From contig OW818685.1 in the NCBI GenBank assembly GCA_942493245.1, positions 3,906,001 to 3,970,000 of the forward strand: a stretch of DNA of 64,000 nt, written 5' to 3'. This DNA is from DAOPYU01 sp942493245. Its GTDB lineage: Bacteria; Sumerlaeota; Sumerlaeia; UBA8349. The translations under genes and the position numbers were made by a program. Shown piece by piece: positions 26,135 to 34,366 of the stretch (position 1 is the first letter of the stretch; every line of letters begins with the position of its first letter). Below the pieces are notes generated by a model. The model made no database searches. It saw only the letters and a program-made list of their open reading frames with translations, and was not told the DNA's origin.

Positions 26135-26284
26135 ACTGGTTGTTTTTAAACGAAACACCAGGGGGAAAAGTGGACCATCGAAATTTCCGGATGGTCCGCC
26201 TTGTCGGACAGTAGATGGATCTGTAAGACGAAGGCGCAAGTGAATTCCTTGCTTGGACAAGGAAACGCATTTGCGCCTTTTTTT
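26135..26284 (+). ncRNA. Structured RNA B, terminator-ended
   Basis: About 150 nt, parallel to RNA A. Hairpin 1 is CTGGT...ACCAG (26136-26161) followed by GGGGAAAAG. Hairpin 2 is GGACCATC pairing with GATGGTCC. Hairpin 3 (26198-26235) has GCCUU/AAGGC, GUC/GAC, conserved CGGAC and GUAA, and inner ACAG/CUGU. Then GGCGCAAG and a terminator in which TTCCTTG/CAAGGAA is nested inside GGCGCAA/TTGCGCC, followed by seven or more T. The GUC/GAC pair replaces GCC/GGC of RNA A, and ACAG/CUGU replaces ACUG/UAGU, so pairing is kept while sequence changes. The HD-GYP gene begins 345 bp further on. Confidence 0.7.
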
Positions 26285-26352
26285 ATTTCCACCCGCGTGC
26301 CCATCGAAAGGAATAAAAACCCTCAGCGGAATTTTGTGGTGCAAGTTCCTGT

Positions 26353-26484
26353 GGCTCGAGCAGCCTGTCGAAGAAATTGAGCAAATGACGTCGCTTATTA
26401 TACGCCTCCTTCCTCAAACCCGTGTAGCGTATGATATCCCTCCCGAAGTCAGTTTTCACAATTGCTCGACAGGCTCCTCGAACC
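26353..26484. repeat. Small element with inverted ends (MITE or REP-like)
   Basis: GGCTCGAGCAGCCTGTCGA at the left is matched in inverted form at the right end (GGTTCGAGGAGCCTGTCGA on the minus strand), with ATACGC and GCGTAT inside. It is about 130 bp. The remaining sequence to the HD-GYP start (26485-26629) shows no gene. Confidence 0.55.
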
Positions 26485-26629
26485 ATCAGGGGCGGGATTC
26501 CGCCGTTCTCCACAAGACGGACGGCGCCGCCGGGTTTTCTGAAAATTCCGACCGACAGAACCCTTTTCGCTTGCGGGAATCTCCACTTCAGAGATAATAG
26601 ATGGGATTTTTCGATTGGGGTTCTGACGA

Positions 26630-27673
26630 ATGGTTTCCATGAATGGTGCGACGCAGTCAAGCCCCCTGTTCAAAGTCCGGGCAGGGCATCTGGGCGAAAC
26701 CGCTGAAGAAGCGAAAACCTACCACCGAATCGTTCCAGACATTCTCCTCTCACTGGATCGGGTGGATTTTGACGTCTATGCCTATGAACACGCCGGACGC
26801 CTGACCCGCATCTCTCAGGCCGGACTCCTGATCCCCTTCCAGATCCGAAACGACATCCATTACCGGGTGGCGCCCCGCAGGCGCTATTACGTTCGGGGCG
26901 ATCAACTCGACCAGTTCCTCCAGGCGCAGGAAAACCTGATCGGCGATCTCCTCGACAGCCCCCGTTTCTCCCTCGAGTGCAAATGCGACATTCTGCACAA
27001 CCATACGGCGCTTCTCTCTCTACGCCTGTTCGAGCGGCCATCGGCCCTGGCCATCGAGGGACAGAAACGCAACATCGCCCGCATGGTCCACTTCACCCTC
27101 AAGGCCCCGGCGGCCCTCGAAAATCTCCTGCGCCTCACCTCGCACGACTATTACACCTACACCCACTGCGTCAACGTCGGGCTGTACTCCCTCTGGCTGC
27201 TTTCCCACACCATGCCGGTGGCGGAACGCGACCCGTATCGCCTCGAACGGATCGCCTGTGGATTCTTCCTGCACGATATCGGCAAAACCCTGATTGACCT
27301 GAAGATTCTCAACAAGCCGGCGGAACTCTCCGAAGCCGAGTGGCAGGAACTGTTCAAACACCCCCACATGGGGCAGGAACTGCTGAAGGCCGAGGAGCAA
27401 ATCACCCCGGAAGCCTCCGTGATTGTCGGACAACACCACGAGCGGATGGACGGCAGCGGTTACCCGGACGGATTGCGTGGGGAGGACATCCACCCCTTCG
27501 CCCGCATCTGCGCCCTGACCGACACCTACGACGCCCTGACCACCCGCCGCCCCTACCGCGATGCCCTCGAACCCTATCAGGCCCTGAAAATCATGAAAGA
27601 AGAAATGCGCGATCAGCTCGATCCGCGTTTCTTTGAAGCCTTCGTGCGACACATGCGGAAAAAAACTGAATAA
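26630..27673 (+). CDS. HD-GYP domain cyclic di-GMP phosphodiesterase
   Basis: 347 residues. The N-terminal 130 residues include VDFDVYAYEHAGRLTRI, a small sensory or regulatory domain that resembles the DUF3391 type. The HD-GYP domain at about 165-345 has the metal His in YTYTHCVNVGLYS, the HDIGK catalytic motif, and HHERMDGSGYPDGL with the GYP motif, so it should hydrolyse cyclic di-GMP. No receiver domain and no transmembrane helix is seen; the protein is cytoplasmic and may take its input from the two receivers upstream. The first of two close ATGs (26630, 26639) is used. Confidence 0.9.
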   Translation: MVSMNGATQSSPLFKVRAGHLGETAEEAKTYHRIVPDILLSLDRVDFDVYAYEHAGRLTRISQAGLLIPFQIRNDIHYRVAPRRRYYVRGDQLDQFLQAQENLIGDLLDSPRFSLECKCDILHNHTALLSLRLFERPSALAIEGQKRNIARMVHFTLKAPAALENLLRLTSHDYYTYTHCVNVGLYSLWLLSHTMPVAERDPYRLERIACGFFLHDIGKTLIDLKILNKPAELSEAEWQELFKHPHMGQELLKAEEQITPEASVIVGQHHERMDGSGYPDGLRGEDIHPFARICALTDTYDALTTRRPYRDALEPYQALKIMKEEMRDQLDPRFFEAFVRHMRKKTE

Positions 27674-27930
27674 CCGGGCGCCGAGAAGACAGGTTCGGTC
27701 GGATTTATTCCGGATTTGGATTATGTAAACAAACTGGGTTTTGCCCAGAAAAAGTTTCAGGCATTGCCTGTCGTTCTTCTCGGGGAAATCCCCGAGAGCG
27801 CTTCCGAGGGGGTTTTCAGCCGTCCCTCCGGGATCTGATTGTCAGAACCGACAGTCAAATCTGGGCGCAACGAACCCACAACCAGAACACGAAGAGTCAC
27901 CCGAAAAGATTGCGGAGAGCAGAGGACGGC

Positions 27931-28021
27931 ATCCTGTCCATCCTGCCTATCCATGTTGATATCTCCCCTGTTTCTTGGGAGTTCCGAGAAGGGGAACATG
28001 GATGTACAGGATATACAGGAT
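27931..28021. repeat. Long imperfect palindrome
   Basis: ATCCTGTCCATCCTGCC with the following ATCCATGTT is inverted at 27995-28021 (AACATGGATGTACAGGAT...). A second, inner stem is formed by CTCCCC and GGGG text. The gap 27674-28100 also holds CTCGGGGAAATCCCCGAG and a CGTCCCTCCGGGA core, but no gene. Confidence 0.65.
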
Positions 28022-28100
28022 ACTCCCCCCACGCAAAATCATCGCGACTTGCGCAGAGTTTTGAAGATAGTAGCGTGAAGATTCTTTCAGACAACGGCTC

Positions 28101-28148
28101 AAAACAGAAAGAGGACCGCATCTTCCGAGGCGGTCCTCTTTCTGTTTT
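28101..28148. terminator. Bidirectional terminator between HD-GYP gene and pilin operon
   Basis: AAAACAGAAAGAGGACCGC and GCGGTCCTCTTTCTGTTTT form a perfect 19-bp stem with a 10-nt loop; each strand ends in a T-rich tail. It lies 30 bp from the stop of the minus-strand operon. Confidence 0.9.
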
Positions 28149-28179
28149 CTTCTAAAGAACGACGGGAGTGACTTCAAAC

Positions 28180-29922
28180 TCACTCTGCTTCGGCGCCAGA
28201 CGGCATATCCCACCCGGAGCACTGCACATCCACGCCATAATTGGCGCCTGGAGGCCCGTTCGTCCCCCCGAGATCCGGATCCCAGGCCCACTTGCGGGCC
28301 GGGGGATTGTAAACTGTCCCCGTTCCCGGCCAGAGGCCCGTGGCTTTCGTGCTCAACCACAAGTTGATAAGCGATCCCTTGAAGTTCAAGTCCTTCCCGC
28401 TCCAGTTCTCGAGCAGCCGGAAATAGTTCTCGACGCCACCGCTGTACTTCCCGCCATTGCTCTCCACAATCCCCTGCATGCAGACCGCGTTGACCGTTGT
28501 GGTCGAAGCGGTTCGGTTCGAGAGTGTCTTGTTGCCGTTGGCGTCGTTCCATGAATCCGACAGAAGCGTCAGCGCATCGGCCACCACCATGGCCATCGTC
28601 TTGTCCACCGTGTTGTAGTTTCCCTTGATATACATGGGATTTTCCGTCGCCACGGTAAAACCCGTACCCGGCAGTTTCGTACCATTCACCAACCGTAACG
28701 CGCCCAGGCCGCCCCCCACGTTTTCGCTCGATACATACAGAATCCCGTTCAGGGGCGATTTGCCACTCTCGATCAGTTTGGCGATGTCCAGATCGATCGA
28801 GGCGATGGTCTTCTTCTCTCGCGCGTCGTAGAAAGTCGTCTGCGTCAGAATGCTCTTGGTCACGCCCCCCGCCGTCGTATAGGTCGGAGAAACCGCATTC
28901 CCGTCGAAATCCTCCATCGTAATCGTACCAGTGTTGCTGCGGAAGATTTTCAGCCCCGCCTTGTTCTCAAACTTTTCCTGCTGCACGGCGTAACAGTCGT
29001 TGGCGTCGTCCGCGCGCTCGATGATCGCATGGGGGTCCACGGAAGAAGGAATGGGCAAGCCCAACCGATTGATCCCATGTGTGGAATCCTTGACATTTTT
29101 ATTCCATCGGTCCAGAGGAGCCGTGGCCCAGTCGGGAGCGGCGCAATCCAACCACGAGCCGCCGACCTTCATCGAAAGCAATCCGCCCCCATCGGTAAAC
29201 CGCACATCGCCATTAGCGCCCGACTGGCCCGACTCGCCGTAGCGCCCATAATGCAGATCGCCCGCCACGGTGACCTGCTTGAGGAAGTCCAGACCGGCGC
29301 CCGACTGAACATACGTATCCCCATTCGAGTGGACCCGGCCCGTCACCTGCATGTAGGCGCCCGGGGCGATTTCCAGAATCGGGTCGTAAAAGATCGCAAA
29401 CGAGAACAAGGGCCGGTAGGAGACCGTTATGTTCTGGCACAACCGCACTCCCGTATGGTCGTACCGCTCGGCCGTTCCTCCCAGTTTTTTTGCCTGCACA
29501 TCCACCCGGTAACGAATCGCGTAAACCACCATGCCGGCATAGTCTTCGCCTTCCGGCACCACCTCCGAACCTTCCGATATTTTCGTTATCTCGAAATTCG
29601 GGAACTCATACCCATCCATCTCCGGGTCTTCAATGGCCTCGATCTTGCCCGGCAAATCTTCCACTCCGGATTCGTTCAGAAACTTCATCTGGCCCAGCGT
29701 TTTGTTTAAGACCCACTCGGCGGCGGCAAACTCATCCTTGTACGTTTCATACCGCCCGCGATTGCGGACCTGCTGAGTGGCCAATCCCACCAGACTGACC
29801 GACATGGCGACCAGAATGCCCCCGATCAACATCACCGAGACCAGAATGGTCCCCCGGCGCGACCCGCTCCGCGATGGAACCTGCGAATAACCGCTGCGCA
29901 AAATCCGAGATTGCATTTTCAT
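28180..29922 (-). CDS. PilX-like large pilus-associated protein
   Basis: 580 residues. A short basic N-terminus (RRGTILVSVMLIGGILVAMSV as one hydrophobic helix around residues 22-42) has the layout of PilX-type minor pilus proteins: no GFTLIE cleavage motif but the same anchoring helix, followed by a long extracytoplasmic domain. That domain includes VTGRVHSNGDTYVQSGAG, a beta-helix-like stretch often seen in such proteins. It is the third gene of a minus-strand operon behind two prepilins, with a 103-bp gap. The ATG at 29922 follows TTGGAGGAGATGCC. It probably assembles into, or caps, a pseudopilus; the partner secretion machine could be the type II cluster at 37-56 kb. Confidence 0.7.
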   Translation of the reverse strand: MKMQSRILRSGYSQVPSRSGSRRGTILVSVMLIGGILVAMSVSLVGLATQQVRNRGRYETYKDEFAAAEWVLNKTLGQMKFLNESGVEDLPGKIEAIEDPEMDGYEFPNFEITKISEGSEVVPEGEDYAGMVVYAIRYRVDVQAKKLGGTAERYDHTGVRLCQNITVSYRPLFSFAIFYDPILEIAPGAYMQVTGRVHSNGDTYVQSGAGLDFLKQVTVAGDLHYGRYGESGQSGANGDVRFTDGGGLLSMKVGGSWLDCAAPDWATAPLDRWNKNVKDSTHGINRLGLPIPSSVDPHAIIERADDANDCYAVQQEKFENKAGLKIFRSNTGTITMEDFDGNAVSPTYTTAGGVTKSILTQTTFYDAREKKTIASIDLDIAKLIESGKSPLNGILYVSSENVGGGLGALRLVNGTKLPGTGFTVATENPMYIKGNYNTVDKTMAMVVADALTLLSDSWNDANGNKTLSNRTASTTTVNAVCMQGIVESNGGKYSGGVENYFRLLENWSGKDLNFKGSLINLWLSTKATGLWPGTGTVYNPPARKWAWDPDLGGTNGPPGANYGVDVQCSGWDMPSGAEAE

Positions 29923-30025
29923 GGCATCTCCTCCAAGGGAACAGCCCTGTATTCCCGATCGCATTTGCCAATTTCTGGCGCGCCGAACCGCTGCCGCGGC
30001 GGCGTAACACGCTTCCCCAACCCGG

Positions 30026-30670
30026 TCAATTGCGCGGCCCCACCGTGATATTGATCTCCACTCCCTGCAAACCCGGGCCCGAGGCGCCGTCATTACTTTC
30101 CGGATCGTCTATATTGACCGGATCGCCCACCCGCATCCAGATCAACACAGGCGTTGTGGGACCGCCGTAACTGAACGCCCGGGCATCTTCTATATCGCAC
30201 ATATTGCCATCCCCATCCTGTTCCAGAGGAGAGACCCACCTGGACCAGACCACCTCATCTCCACCCGCCGAAGTGTCCGGATCGTACACCAGAAGATTGT
30301 CCTCGATCGTCGCGAACGAACCATCTCCCGAAACCAGTTCGATCGAACGGGTTCCCGCCGCTTCGCCCTTCCGGGAAAATTCGACACGATTGCCCTTCAA
30401 AGCGGGTTTTCCGGAAGCGTCAAGCACCCGCGGCGGCACGGTTTCCGTCGTGGCCATGCGGATCTCCCGGTTGAGTTTCTCGATCACGGGCGCCGTCTGA
30501 CCCAGGGAGATCTCCTGGTACGAAATCGAGCGGTGCAGACGCGAACCCATCACGATCAGGGAAACCAGCCCGATACTGACCGTCAACCCGATCGCGGAAG
30601 CAAACAATACCTCGACGAGAGTCATCCCCCGCCGGTGTGCCGACTGAACGTAAGGCAACCGTCTCTTCAT
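30026..30670 (-). CDS. Prepilin-type protein (PilW/PilV-like minor pilin)
   Basis: 214 residues with the prepilin cleavage motif RRGMTLVEVLFASAIG at about residues 14-30, including the Glu at mature position 5. The remainder is a beta-rich pilin head with no other recognisable domain. The ATG at 30670 has GGGGAG seven bases upstream; a start at 30688 lacks it. It is separated from the preceding prepilin gene by 19 bp. Confidence 0.85.
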   Translation of the reverse strand: MKRRLPYVQSAHRRGMTLVEVLFASAIGLTVSIGLVSLIVMGSRLHRSISYQEISLGQTAPVIEKLNREIRMATTETVPPRVLDASGKPALKGNRVEFSRKGEAAGTRSIELVSGDGSFATIEDNLLVYDPDTSAGGDEVVWSRWVSPLEQDGDGNMCDIEDARAFSYGGPTTPVLIWMRVGDPVNIDDPESNDGASGPGLQGVEINITVGPRN

Positions 30671-30689
30671 CTCTCTGCTCCCCGACACC

Positions 30690-31340
30690 TTAAAATCCCA
30701 AGTCTTTGGTATTTTTCCGATTGACGATCAAAGACCGGATGGTCTGTGAGTATTCCTTGCCCATGTATTCCCACGTGGTCGTAATCTGAACCGTCTTGCC
30801 GTTGTTGATCAGATACTTGGCTCCTTTTTTGGGAGCGTAGGTCAGATCGGTATGGTGGATGGTATTGGGCGTATTGGTCTCGATGGTCGCCATCTGGCCC
30901 ATGCCCGGACCACTGACAATACAGAGGGTGTCACCCACCCACTGATTGTGCTCCCAGAGCGCTTTGGCGTCGGTGATGTTATTGGCGCTGCCGTTCTCGA
31001 TGGTGCCGAAGCCCGAGAACTCGAATTGAACCTTGCAGCGGATGTCCACGGCTCGATCGAGCCAGAGGGGAGGAACGGAGTCGTACTCGATGTCGGGATA
31101 TTGGGTGGGACCGACATTCTTGAACTCGTCAATGGCCATCTTTTCAAAGAAGCCTTGAGCGATGTTCTTGGCAGCAATGGCGTTGCTGCTCAAACGGGAT
31201 AAACGGGAGGCAAAAACGAAAGCGGAAATCACACTGGCGCTCATCAGCAAAAGGAGAGCCATGGCCACCAGAACCTCGACCAAAGAAAAACCTCTCCGCT
31301 TACGCTGCGAGCGAGACGGGAAGAAACAGGGGCTGTTCAT
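30690..31340 (-). CDS. Prepilin-type protein (first gene of the pilin operon)
   Basis: 216 residues with cleavage motif KRRGFSLVEVLVAMALLLL near residues 15-33. The head domain is unlike that of the other pilins in the window. Two starts are possible: ATG at 31340 with AGGA five bases upstream, or TTG at 31355. A seven-residue ORF with a perfect ribosome-binding site ends eight bases before the ATG (31348-31371), so translation may be coupled. A sigma70 promoter lies at 31401-31430. Confidence 0.85.
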   Translation of the reverse strand: MNSPCFFPSRSQRKRRGFSLVEVLVAMALLLLMSASVISAFVFASRLSRLSSNAIAAKNIAQGFFEKMAIDEFKNVGPTQYPDIEYDSVPPLWLDRAVDIRCKVQFEFSGFGTIENGSANNITDAKALWEHNQWVGDTLCIVSGPGMGQMATIETNTPNTIHHTDLTYAPKKGAKYLINNGKTVQITTTWEYMGKEYSQTIRSLIVNRKNTKDLGF

Positions 31341-31347
31341 ACGATTC

Positions 31348-31371
31348 CTATTCAAGCCAAAATGGTCTCAT
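31348..31371 (-). CDS. Seven-residue upstream ORF
   Basis: Encodes MRPFWLE. It is preceded by AAGGAGGT at five bases, the best ribosome-binding site in the neighbourhood, while the pilin gene that follows has only a modest one. It could serve translational coupling or control; its peptide is unlikely to have its own function. Confidence 0.4.
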   Translation of the reverse strand: MRPFWLE

Positions 31372-31400
31372 GAGAACCTCCTTCCACTCAACACGGAAGG

Positions 31401-31430
31401 ATCTTACCACAAACCGGGCGAACATGTCAA
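31401..31430 (-). promoter_or_regulatory. Sigma70 promoter of the pilin operon
   Basis: The minus strand has TTGACA (31430-31425), 18 bp, TAAGAT (31406-31401). It predicts a start near 31394 and a leader of about 55 nt carrying the short ORF. Confidence 0.7.
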
Positions 31431-31815
31431 TCCCTTTCAATATCTATGGCGGAACTTTTCTGTAATTCCTGCGGTTGCGCAGGGATATTGCCTTATCCAT
31501 CTCCGATTCCACGAAGAACTCGAACAACTATCGAAAACAAACACGCGCAAAGAACGGGAAGGCGACAATCAGAATGGAACGGGCACAATCGCGACTGGAA
31601 ACTTCCCCGGTTTCCCGCAAATCCAAACTGCAACAAGCCGGAAAAAAGCCGTGCAACTGCGCTCAAAACATGCTCTACTGTCCCGCGAAAGGGCGCGTAT
31701 CGCTCCTTTTTCCATCGTTAGACGATTTGCCAAAACGCGGGTTGCCCGCAGCCACCGGAAGCGTCCAGGAAAACGATGTTGAAACAACGCTGGAAAGGAA
31801 CCTGTACCCACGCTT
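31431..31815. other. Intergenic region without a recognised gene
   Basis: Sequence between the pilin-operon promoter and glk. Reading frames in it are short and lack ribosome-binding sites. No clear promoter for glk was found. Confidence 0.4.
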
Positions 31816-32886
31816 ATGAACGCCCAATGGTTTGAGTCCAACATAGATTACGACCGCTTGATCCTGGCAAGCGACGTGGGGGGAACCAACACCACCCTGA
31901 GCCTCATGGCCGAACACGACGGCCACTTTACGCTCCTATTGAAATGCGCCTTTCAGACGCGCAGCGTCACCTCCTACGGCGAGTGCATCGAGGCCACGCT
32001 CGCCGAAGCCGCCACCCGCAACACGGCGCTTCGCCCCACTCTCTGCTGCATCAGCCCAGCCGGGCCTATCGAGAACAACCGCTGTATCATGACCAACGTC
32101 GCCTGGCAACTCGACGGAAACGCCATCGAGCAGCGCTTTGGATTCAAGACACGACTGATCAACGACTTTGCCGCCATCAGCTACGGCCTGCCCCTCCTCG
32201 ACGTCCGCAACCCCCTGCAGATCACCGAATTGCCCCACCCCGATGAGGCCGTGGTCGCCCAGGCCGGCACCGTTCAGGCCGTCGTAGGCGCGGGGACCGG
32301 CTTGGGGGTGGGATGCATCCACCGTGATGGCAAGCGTTACGTGGCGCTGCCTTCGGAAGGCGGGCATGCGGGATTTGCCCCCTTCGACACCGAAACCCGT
32401 GAATTGACGGACTATCTCCACAAGCGCATCGGGGATTACCTCGACGCCGAGCTGTTCGTCTCGGGACAGGGCATCACGAATATCTACCACTACTTCAAGG
32501 ACGTGCGCCGCGCGCCGATCGAAGGTCCCCTGGCCGAAATTGACGCCCTGCCGGACACCGAGAAACCCCCGCTCATCTCGCGCTACTCGACCACGAACCC
32601 TGTCTGCCGCGATATTTTCCGCCTTTTCGTGAAAATCTACGGCCGCTTTGCGGGCGACGTGGCCTCCTTCTTCCTCTCGCGCAAAGGCCTCTACCTGGCG
32701 GGCGGAATCGTGACCAAGAACGAACAGCACTTCCTGGCCGACGATCTCTTCGTGCGCAATTTCGAGAAGTGCTACTGTCCCAACATTGAGCGGGTGCTCA
32801 AGACGGTCCCGGTTTATATTGTCAAGGATTACTCCGTCTCGCTCTACGGCGCGGCCAACGCCATCTGCAACATGCTGGACGACTGA
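31816..32886 (+). CDS. glk: Glucokinase
   Basis: 356 residues of the Glk (E. coli type, non-ROK) family. It phosphorylates glucose with ATP in the cytoplasm. The N-terminal phosphate loop LASDVGGTNTTLSL, the catalytic Asp region RLINDFAAISYGL, GAGTGLGVGCIH, the EGGHAGFAP substrate loop and the C-terminal LYLAGGIVTKN are all present. The ribosome-binding site is weak (AAAGGAACC, about 14 bases away). The next gene, an HDOD protein, starts 26 bp after its stop, so the two are probably co-transcribed. Confidence 0.9.
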   Translation: MNAQWFESNIDYDRLILASDVGGTNTTLSLMAEHDGHFTLLLKCAFQTRSVTSYGECIEATLAEAATRNTALRPTLCCISPAGPIENNRCIMTNVAWQLDGNAIEQRFGFKTRLINDFAAISYGLPLLDVRNPLQITELPHPDEAVVAQAGTVQAVVGAGTGLGVGCIHRDGKRYVALPSEGGHAGFAPFDTETRELTDYLHKRIGDYLDAELFVSGQGITNIYHYFKDVRRAPIEGPLAEIDALPDTEKPPLISRYSTTNPVCRDIFRLFVKIYGRFAGDVASFFLSRKGLYLAGGIVTKNEQHFLADDLFVRNFEKCYCPNIERVLKTVPVYIVKDYSVSLYGAANAICNMLDD

Positions 32887-32912
32887 ACCCCAGATCCGGA
32901 GGCCCTTCTTTC

Positions 32913-34241
32913 ATGGACAGCGCTTCCCCTCCCGAAGTTTTGATCCTCTGTGCCCGGCAGGAAACCGCCAGCGACATTGCCCGGTCTTTGAATGCCCTGG
33001 CGCTTCACGCCATCGTAGCGCCGACCCCGGCGGAGGCGATCGGACGCCTGAAGGAACGGCGGTTTCAGGCCGTGGTGGTCGAGTCAGCCCTGAGCGGCAA
33101 GACCGCCGAAACCTTTCTGGCCAACTGCCGCGAGCATTTTCCCGCCATGCGTCGCCTGTTGCTCGATACCAATTCGCTGCGCCAGAGCCAACCCTCTCTG
33201 GTTGAGGAACTGGAACTCAGCGCCTGCTTCTCCACGATCGTCGATCCGACCACCATCCGCGATCTTCTCCTGTCACCCGAAGAGCCTCCGGCCCATTCCT
33301 CGCCGCCCGCCCCCACCCGCCAGTCCGTTGAAGTTCAATTTCAACAGACTCCGATTTTCAATGCCCGGGAGCGCATCACGTTCCTGTCCAACGCGTCCGT
33401 CACACTCACCAGCATGATGGAGAAACCGGATCTGCGCCTGCCCACACTGCCCGAGATCGGACAGCGCCTCCTACCCGTGTTGAACAGCGAGCAATCCGGT
33501 TTCGACGCCATCGCCGCCCTGGTCGAGAAGGAACAGAGCATGTCGGCCCGCCTGCTCCAGATTGCCAACTCGCCCATCTACGCGGGCTACGAACGGATCA
33601 ACAACCTCACGCAGGCCGTGGCGCGCCTCGGGCTGCGCGAAACCCGCAATATTCTCATGACCGTCATCGCCGAAGACCTCTTCAAGACGTCGTACCGCTT
33701 CTTCCAGGGCATCATGCGGACCCTCTGGCTCCACAGCGTCAGCACGGCCTACGCCTGCGAAGTCATTGCCCAGCGCATCGCCATCCCCGAGACCAAGGAT
33801 TTCTTTACCCTGGGTCTCCTGCACGACGTCGGCAAACTGCTCATCCTCCACCTGCTCGAAATCGGGCGGAAAGAAGGGCGCTGGAGCGAAAGCGAACTGG
33901 ACGAATTCAACGTGAGCCAGATTATGCTCATGCGCCACCACGACCTGGGCGCCCGGCTCCTCGAGAAATGGATTTACCCCCCGCGTCTGCACGAGGTCGT
34001 GCGTCTGCACAACGACCCGGACGGTCTGTCCCATCACAGCGAAGGCGTGGTGGTCACCTACTTTGCCAACCTTCTGACCCGTAAATTCGGCTACAGCCTC
34101 ATCCCCTTCGAGGAAAAAGACCTCTCGCTCTATGCCATTGCTTCAGCGTTGAACTTTACCCCGGCCACCTGTGAAACGATCGAACAGGAAGTGTGCGACC
34201 TGATCGCCCGCATCAAACGCAGTTGTCTGGGACAGGGATAA
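32913..34241 (+). CDS. HDOD domain protein with a degenerate receiver
   Basis: 442 residues. Residues about 7-115 have the alternating strand/helix order of a receiver domain (VLILCARQETASDIARSL, RFQAVVVESALSG) but Glu stands where the phosphoacceptor Asp is expected and the early acidic pair is missing. A Pro-rich linker leads to an HDOD domain (about 180-390) with LPTLPEIGQRLLPVL, RLLQIANSPIYAG, and GLLHDVGKLLI, close to the HD motif. HDOD proteins act in signalling without known hydrolase activity in most cases. The ATG is preceded by GGAGG at ten bases. Confidence 0.85.
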   Translation: MDSASPPEVLILCARQETASDIARSLNALALHAIVAPTPAEAIGRLKERRFQAVVVESALSGKTAETFLANCREHFPAMRRLLLDTNSLRQSQPSLVEELELSACFSTIVDPTTIRDLLLSPEEPPAHSSPPAPTRQSVEVQFQQTPIFNARERITFLSNASVTLTSMMEKPDLRLPTLPEIGQRLLPVLNSEQSGFDAIAALVEKEQSMSARLLQIANSPIYAGYERINNLTQAVARLGLRETRNILMTVIAEDLFKTSYRFFQGIMRTLWLHSVSTAYACEVIAQRIAIPETKDFFTLGLLHDVGKLLILHLLEIGRKEGRWSESELDEFNVSQIMLMRHHDLGARLLEKWIYPPRLHEVVRLHNDPDGLSHHSEGVVVTYFANLLTRKFGYSLIPFEEKDLSLYAIASALNFTPATCETIEQEVCDLIARIKRSCLGQG

Positions 34242-34250
34242 TCCTGAGAA

Positions 34251-34330
34251 TCACAGTTGAGCGCCAACGGCGCGGATTGATACCCGCTTGGGACAAGCGC
34301 AACGTCGCCCCAGGACAGATGTCCCTTTGG
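34251..34330. repeat. Partial copy of repeat R1, next to the IS
   Basis: CAGTTGAGCGCCAACGGCG and the following GATACCCGCTTGGGAC and CGTCGCCCCAGGACAG match the left half of R1 copy 1 (2853-2930). The right half is missing; the IS begins 36 bp further on. It appears to be an R1 copy truncated before or during IS insertion. Confidence 0.65.
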
Positions 34331-34366
34331 GGGGTTCTTTGAAAGAATTTGTGGGTGAGTTTTGAT

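Noticed and set aside
24994..26284. GEMM (cyclic di-GMP) riboswitch
   Set aside because: Tempting because of the HD-GYP gene, but the conserved GGGACGCAAAGC-type core and the tetraloop receptor are absent in both copies.
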